Assembly: GCA_934294885.1 (NCBI GenBank)
Contig: CAKRAK010000024.1
Coordinates: forward strand, 1 to 46,088
DNA length: 46,088 nucleotides
DNA from: an uncultured Lachnospiraceae bacterium
GTDB lineage: Bacteria > Bacillota > Clostridia > Lachnospirales > Lachnospiraceae
Reading direction: 5' to 3'
Positions 42,711 to 46,088 of the stretch are shown here, piece by piece. A program made the translations under genes and the position numbers. The notes under the pieces were generated by a model, which ran no database searches, was not told the DNA's origin, and saw only the letters and a list, made by a program, of their open reading frames with translations. Numbering within the stretch: the first letter of the stretch is position 1; every line of letters begins with the position of its first letter.

Positions 42711-43589
42711 TCAGATACGATTTTCTTTGAAACGCTTCATCATTTCATTGGTCAGGCTGAATTCTCCCGGCTGCAAAATAATCTCTTCCCGCTGAACCCA
42801 TTGGGCGTATTTTAACTCCTCCGGATCCATTGTAATCCTGTCATCCCCATCAACATCACAATAAAATCCAAGCAGAATATCATTAGCAGAACCCCATGGC
42901 TGAGACTTGTAATATCGGATGTTTTTCACCTTAATTCCGGCTTCCTCCATTACCTCTCGCTGCACCGTCTCTTCCACCGTCTCTCCAATCTCCGTAAATC
43001 CTGCAATCAACGCATTATATTGAAATCCGGTACGATATTTAGTAAGCAACAGTCGGTCCCCATTGATGACACCTACAATCACAGCCGGCATGATTCTGGG
43101 ATATGCCGTATAGTGACAGACTTCACAGGTCATAGCTCTTTCCTTTAAGGAATGAACCATTTTTCCACCACATCTTCCGCAGTATCTTGTATCCCGATAC
43201 CAGTCCGCTAAGTGCTTTGCGGTAATTCCGGCAAAGAGAGACTCATCTGAACCAATTCCCTCTTTTCTCAGACTTCTATCTCCCACATACGTATATCCCT
43301 CCGGTATCTCATTTGGCCTCAATGGGATATCCAGTAGAAAATATCTGGTATCATCAATGGAAAACAAATAGCGATACTCAAATACCTCTTTACCCGGTTC
43401 TCTTTCTCTGTTGGATTTTACCATCTGCAGCTCCTTTACCTGTGGATAACAGATTACATTTTTGTCAAAGTCCTCTTTCCGTACCAATATCGCTCCATCT
43501 ACAATACAAAGTAATATATCCTCTGCCTCTGCCCGGGCATTTGGATTGTAGTGATTATTTAATTTATGTGGATAAATATCCTGTATCAT
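42711..43589 (-). CDS. nudC: NAD+ diphosphatase (NudC-type Nudix hydrolase)
   Basis: Cleaves NADH/NAD+ to NMN and AMP and, in E. coli, decaps NAD-RNA. About 292 aa from MIQDIYPHKL (AAAGGAGCTGGAAC upstream; a longer in-frame start lacks a site). A zinc ribbon has Cys137/140 and Cys155/158 (YCGRCGGK; CEVCHY). The Nudix box GFTEIGETVEETVQREVMEE is about 197-216 and preceded by the NudC-type ARIMPAVI-like block PRIMPAVIV; after it the SQPWGSA motif (SQPWPFPxS in classical NudC) is present in shortened form. Confidence 0.93.
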   Translation of the reverse strand: MIQDIYPHKLNNHYNPNARAEAEDILLCIVDGAILVRKEDFDKNVICYPQVKELQMVKSNREREPGKEVFEYRYLFSIDDTRYFLLDIPLRPNEIPEGYTYVGDRSLRKEGIGSDESLFAGITAKHLADWYRDTRYCGRCGGKMVHSLKERAMTCEVCHYTAYPRIMPAVIVGVINGDRLLLTKYRTGFQYNALIAGFTEIGETVEETVQREVMEEAGIKVKNIRYYKSQPWGSANDILLGFYCDVDGDDRITMDPEELKYAQWVQREEIILQPGEFSLTNEMMKRFKENRI

Positions 43590-43632
43590 GTTCCAGCTCC
43601 TTTTGTAATATGATAAAGTTAAGTGATCTTGC

Positions 43633-44340
43633 TCATCCTTTCCAAACAAAATTCTTCATCGCATATACTCTGGTATTCTCATTTTTATCCTTATACAGAA
43701 GCATACACCAATTGAATTTATTCTTAATTATATAATTATAATCCCAATCAGACAATGCTTCCTCTGTGCATTCTGCTTGATTCTCATAACAAATAGAATA
43801 CTCACCAATTTTATCCACCCTGAATCCATTCATTACATCTTTGTCTTCTGCATTTTCATATAAATGATTATCTTCCGTTGTCTTGCTCGTTGTGTCCTCA
43901 TCACTTAATAATCCCATACCTAACAACAATACCCAGAACACTATCGTAACAATCAACTTCGTTTTTGTCGGCCAGGTATTCTTTTGACGCCAAACTAAAA
44001 TCATAACCGGTGCCGGGAAAAAGAAAATCCAGCCTAATACCCACCATAACATATTATTTTTAGGCTTTCCGGATGTTCCCCCGGAGTTTCCGGATGTATT
44101 CCATGTATAACCACAATCCTTGCAAAGTCCAACTGTGGCTCTTACAACTGTTTTTCCGTTTTTTCCTAAATACTCTCCCTGCTTCTCCCTGCTAAATGTT
44201 ATATTGGAGCTTCCACACTTCGGACAACCCGCTTTATTCAAAGCCTCCTGTTCCTTCTTCATATCAAGTGTAAGCTGTGCCCCGCAGTATTCGCAAAACT
44301 TTCCACCTGATAACTCAGCATTGCAATTTGGACATTTCAT
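43633..44340 (-). CDS. Zinc-ribbon membrane protein
   Basis: 235 aa. Two zinc ribbons open the protein: CPNCNAELSGGKFCEYCG (3-20) and CPKCGSSNITFS ... CKDCGY (about 39-80). A Gly/Ser linker and two membrane segments follow (about 98-115 and 128-146), then an extracytoplasmic domain ending YAMKNFVWKG. The family is unknown to me; zinc-ribbon plus membrane proteins of this size are common in Clostridia. It has its own promoter and ends just before nudC (43 bp). Confidence 0.75.
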   Translation of the reverse strand: MKCPNCNAELSGGKFCEYCGAQLTLDMKKEQEALNKAGCPKCGSSNITFSREKQGEYLGKNGKTVVRATVGLCKDCGYTWNTSGNSGGTSGKPKNNMLWWVLGWIFFFPAPVMILVWRQKNTWPTKTKLIVTIVFWVLLLGMGLLSDEDTTSKTTEDNHLYENAEDKDVMNGFRVDKIGEYSICYENQAECTEEALSDWDYNYIIKNKFNWCMLLYKDKNENTRVYAMKNFVWKG

Positions 44341-44370
44341 ACTTTATTCCTCCTGTAATTAATTAAACGT

Positions 44371-44398
44371 ATTATAACATTTATCAATACTTTTTCAA
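44371..44398 (-). promoter_or_regulatory. Promoter of the zinc-ribbon gene
   Basis: Minus-strand -35 TTGAAA (44393-44398), 16-bp spacer, perfect -10 TATAAT (44371-44376). RNA would start about 44364, 24 bp before the ATG. Confidence 0.82.
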
Positions 44399-44451
44399 AC
44401 AAGGTTACAGATAAATCAAAGCCTGCATTTTAATGGAAACCACCCCATAAA

Positions 44452-44480
44452 TTGTTTTTATAAATCCAAAGAGGTATAAT
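44452..44480 (+). promoter_or_regulatory. Promoter of the small protein/nuclease operon
   Basis: Plus-strand -35 TTGTTT (44452-44457), 17-bp spacer, perfect -10 TATAAT (44475-44480). Leader of about 110 nt with a hairpin-forming GCAATC/GATTGC pair (44517-44547). Confidence 0.7.
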
Positions 44481-44595
44481 CTATATGAGCTTTGAGAAAT
44501 ACATTTTATACAACCGCAATCTGTACCGATCATTTCAGATGATTGCAGATTTTACAAGGATTTGATGATTCATACTATGGGAAAGAAGGGATTAT

Positions 44596-44994
44596 TTGAA
44601 TATCATTGTTTGTTTAGATAATAACCGGGGGATGATGTTTAACCGAAGAAGGCAAAGCCGGGATAAATACCTGATTGATAAAATAAAGGAGCTGACTGCA
44701 AATCATACCACATGGACGACACCATATAGTGCTTCCTTATTTGATTGGAAAATTTCTATTGATGAAAACATGTTGTCTCTGGCAAAAAAAGATGATTTTT
44801 GTTTTGTTGAAAATCTGCATGTACAAGATCATCTTTCTTCCATCGACAAAATATACCTGTTTAAATGGAACCGGACCTATCCGGCAGATTTTTATTTTGA
44901 CATAGAATTAAATGAAGAATTCCACTTAATATCTCAGGAAGATTTTACCGGAAATTCCCATGAAAATATTACTATGGAGGTATGGGGAAGATGA
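44596..44994 (+). CDS. Small cytosolic protein coupled to a lipoprotein nuclease
   Basis: 132 aa, TTG start at 44596 with AAGGGATTA upstream; no signal peptide or membrane segment. It opens MNIIVCLDNNRGMMFNRRRQS and ends ENITMEVWGR. Homologues with this N-terminus occur widely in Lachnospiraceae and some are labelled ribonuclease Z in databases, as I recall, but the metallo-beta-lactamase motif HxHxDH of real RNase Z is absent, so I would not use that name. The stop TGA overlaps the start ATG of the next gene in ATGA, so the two are translationally coupled and probably work together. Confidence 0.75.
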   Translation: MNIIVCLDNNRGMMFNRRRQSRDKYLIDKIKELTANHTTWTTPYSASLFDWKISIDENMLSLAKKDDFCFVENLHVQDHLSSIDKIYLFKWNRTYPADFYFDIELNEEFHLISQEDFTGNSHENITMEVWGR

Positions 44995-45995
44995 AAGAAT
45001 CCGCGAAAAACAAAAAGTTTCTGTTTCTTATTTTAATGAGCTTGTTTGCATGCTGTTTTGTCGGCTGTACCAAAACCCAAAAAACAGCATCCATACCAAC
45101 AGCGGAATTGACTACAGAGGGAACTCTGATTTCAAAAAAGGAAACATCCAAAACAGAAAAAGCAAGCAAGTCAATCCCCAAATCGGAAGCTGTTGAATTT
45201 GATTTTTCAAGTATCCCGGAATATGATGGAAACCCATATGAAGTCATAAACGATAATGTGCCTTTCTTCTCAGAGGAGGAATTAACAACATCAAGCTATG
45301 AAGAATATGCCAATTTGGATTCTCTTGGCCGCTGTGGCGTATGCGTTGCTAATATTGGAACGGAGCTTATGCCCACAGAAGAACGAGGAAAAATCGGAAA
45401 TGTAAAGCCATCCGGCTGGAATCAGGAAAAATATCCCGGTTTAATAGACGGCAATTATTTATACAACCGCTGCCATCTTATCGGATTTCAATTAACCGGC
45501 GAAAATGATAATACAAGCAATCTGATAACCGGTACCAGATATCTGAATACGGAAGGTATGCTGCCATTTGAAAATATGGTAACCGACTACATTAAGGAAA
45601 CAAACAATCACGTACTGTATCGAGTTACACCTTACTTTGAGGGTGACAACTTATTAGCAAAAGGAGTTTTAATGGAAGCCAAATCCGTAGAAGATGACTC
45701 CATTGAATTCTGTGTATTTTGCTATAATGTACAACCCGGAGTCATCATCGATTACAGCGACGGAAGCAACCATTTAGACGATGCCATCCAATCCAAAGGC
45801 GCAACAACAGAAGTCGTAACCACGGAAGCCCTAACCGCAGAGACATCCTCATCCGCAGATATGGTATGGATTCCAACCCACGGAGGGAAAAAATACCATA
45901 GTCGTTCCGGTTGCAGCGGAATGAAAGAACCCATTCAGGTAACAGAAGAGGAAGCGATTTCCAGAGGCTATACCCCTTGTAAACGCTGCCATTAA
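44991..45995 (+). CDS. DNA/RNA non-specific endonuclease lipoprotein (EndA/NucA-like)
   Basis: 334 aa from MKESAKNKKF, chosen because GGAGG lies 10 bp upstream and it overlaps the preceding stop in ATGA. A signal peptide ends in the lipobox FVGC, so it is anchored outside the cell. A Ser/Glu-rich linker follows, then the nuclease core: NRCHLIGFQLTG (variant of DRGH) and the Asn-rich metal site NTSNLITGTRYLN, as in EndA/NucA. The C-terminal 45 residues carry a Cys/His module (HGGKKYHSRSGCSGMK ... GYTPCKRCH), likely zinc-binding. Roles known for relatives are DNA uptake or nutrient scavenging. Confidence 0.88.
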   Translation: MKESAKNKKFLFLILMSLFACCFVGCTKTQKTASIPTAELTTEGTLISKKETSKTEKASKSIPKSEAVEFDFSSIPEYDGNPYEVINDNVPFFSEEELTTSSYEEYANLDSLGRCGVCVANIGTELMPTEERGKIGNVKPSGWNQEKYPGLIDGNYLYNRCHLIGFQLTGENDNTSNLITGTRYLNTEGMLPFENMVTDYIKETNNHVLYRVTPYFEGDNLLAKGVLMEAKSVEDDSIEFCVFCYNVQPGVIIDYSDGSNHLDDAIQSKGATTEVVTTEALTAETSSSADMVWIPTHGGKKYHSRSGCSGMKEPIQVTEEEAISRGYTPCKRCH

Positions 45996-46031
45996 TTTTT
46001 TAACAGAGCGTAGACTTCGAACCTTCGAATT

Positions 46032-46086
46032 CAAACCGGAGGTTTGTTGTATAAAAAAAACAGAACATTTCGTTCTGTTTTTTTAT
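46032..46086 (+). terminator. Terminator of the nuclease operon
   Basis: Small perfect hairpin CAAACC-GGA-GGTTTG (46032-46046), then the true terminator: AAAACAGAAC-ATTTC-GTTCTGTTTT with long T-run (about 46053-46086). Confidence 0.9.
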
Positions 46087-46088
46087 AC

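Noticed and set aside
44485..44565. 26-codon ORF right after the TATAAT box (MSFEKYILYNRN...)
   Set aside because: No ribosome site and no overlap with the next gene; most likely chance, although the near-leaderless position resembles that at 9853.
44596..44994. Ribonuclease Z name for the small cytosolic protein
   Set aside because: No HxHxDH metallo-beta-lactamase motif and only 132 aa; the label seems to be a propagated database name.
46032..46046. Hairpin CAAACC-GGA-GGTTTG as a separate regulatory RNA
   Set aside because: It directly precedes the operon terminator and has no T-run or promoter; probably part of the 3' end structure.

Overview
The window looks like a chromosomal segment of a low-to-mid GC, Gram-positive anaerobe of the Clostridia, most likely Lachnospiraceae. 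The evidence is its gene content: FtsEX with M23 and S41 peptidases, a UgpC/MsmX-type sugar ATPase beside a PucR/CdaR regulator, DUF4317, DUF815 and DUF4080 proteins, an aldo/keto reductase with ferredoxin clusters, an anaerobe-type Hcp, and consistent AGGAGG ribosome binding sites. Almost everything is on the minus strand. I see no rRNA, tRNA, CRISPR array, transposase or prophage.

Layout. 1-6823 (minus): pucR/cdaR-like regulator, ftsE, ftsX, M23 hydrolase activator, S41 lipoprotein protease and guaA (3' end cut by the window edge) form a tight divisome-type cluster. 7037-9763: sugar ABC ATPase with its terminator, then a WecG/TagA-like protein and a LytR_C-domain membrane protein. 9816-10708 (plus): a short-chain dehydrogenase, possibly YmfI-like, with its own promoter, a small upstream ORF and a terminator. 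10666-14100 (minus): mtnN, luxS and two YibE/F membrane proteins; mtnN lies between two halves of a palindromic repeat. 14107-16898: aldo/keto reductase, a sigma-like protein without region 4, and a methyltransferase. 17035-17745 (plus): nth. 17742-27402 (minus): a long compact run (phosphatase, radical SAM, DUF815 ATPase, DUF4317, dGTPase-like, repeat-bearing hydrolase, aroD, prepilin peptidase). 27503-29326: SPFH, ribbon-helix-helix and DUF1648 operon behind a palindromic operator. 29323-35314: YfhO-like protein, upp, NYN/LOTUS protein and a GH32 sucrase. 35341-37304: two long palindromic elements around a purine-riboswitch-controlled flavoprotein. 37396-41106: Hcp, DUF438/hemerythrin protein and a divergent Crp/Fnr regulator, a likely nitrosative-stress module. 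41242-44340: a hydrolase, PlsY, NudC and a zinc-ribbon protein. 44452-46086 (plus): a small cytosolic protein coupled to a lipoprotein nuclease.

The most notable signal is at 36978-37102 on the minus strand: a complete purine aptamer with a cytosine at the specificity position (guanine type). It overlaps a terminator whose 5' arm is the 3' side of the aptamer, which predicts that ligand turns expression on. It controls an uncharacterised FAD-dependent oxidoreductase with a cysteine cluster, rather than a usual purine transport or synthesis gene. The second is a family of 100-200 bp palindromic elements sharing a GGTACTAAA ... TTAAGTACC core (13104-13207, 13978-14100, 35341-35557, 37156-37304).

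All calls come from reading the sequence; no database search was run. Family names rest on recognisable motifs, and functional links between neighbours are inference.
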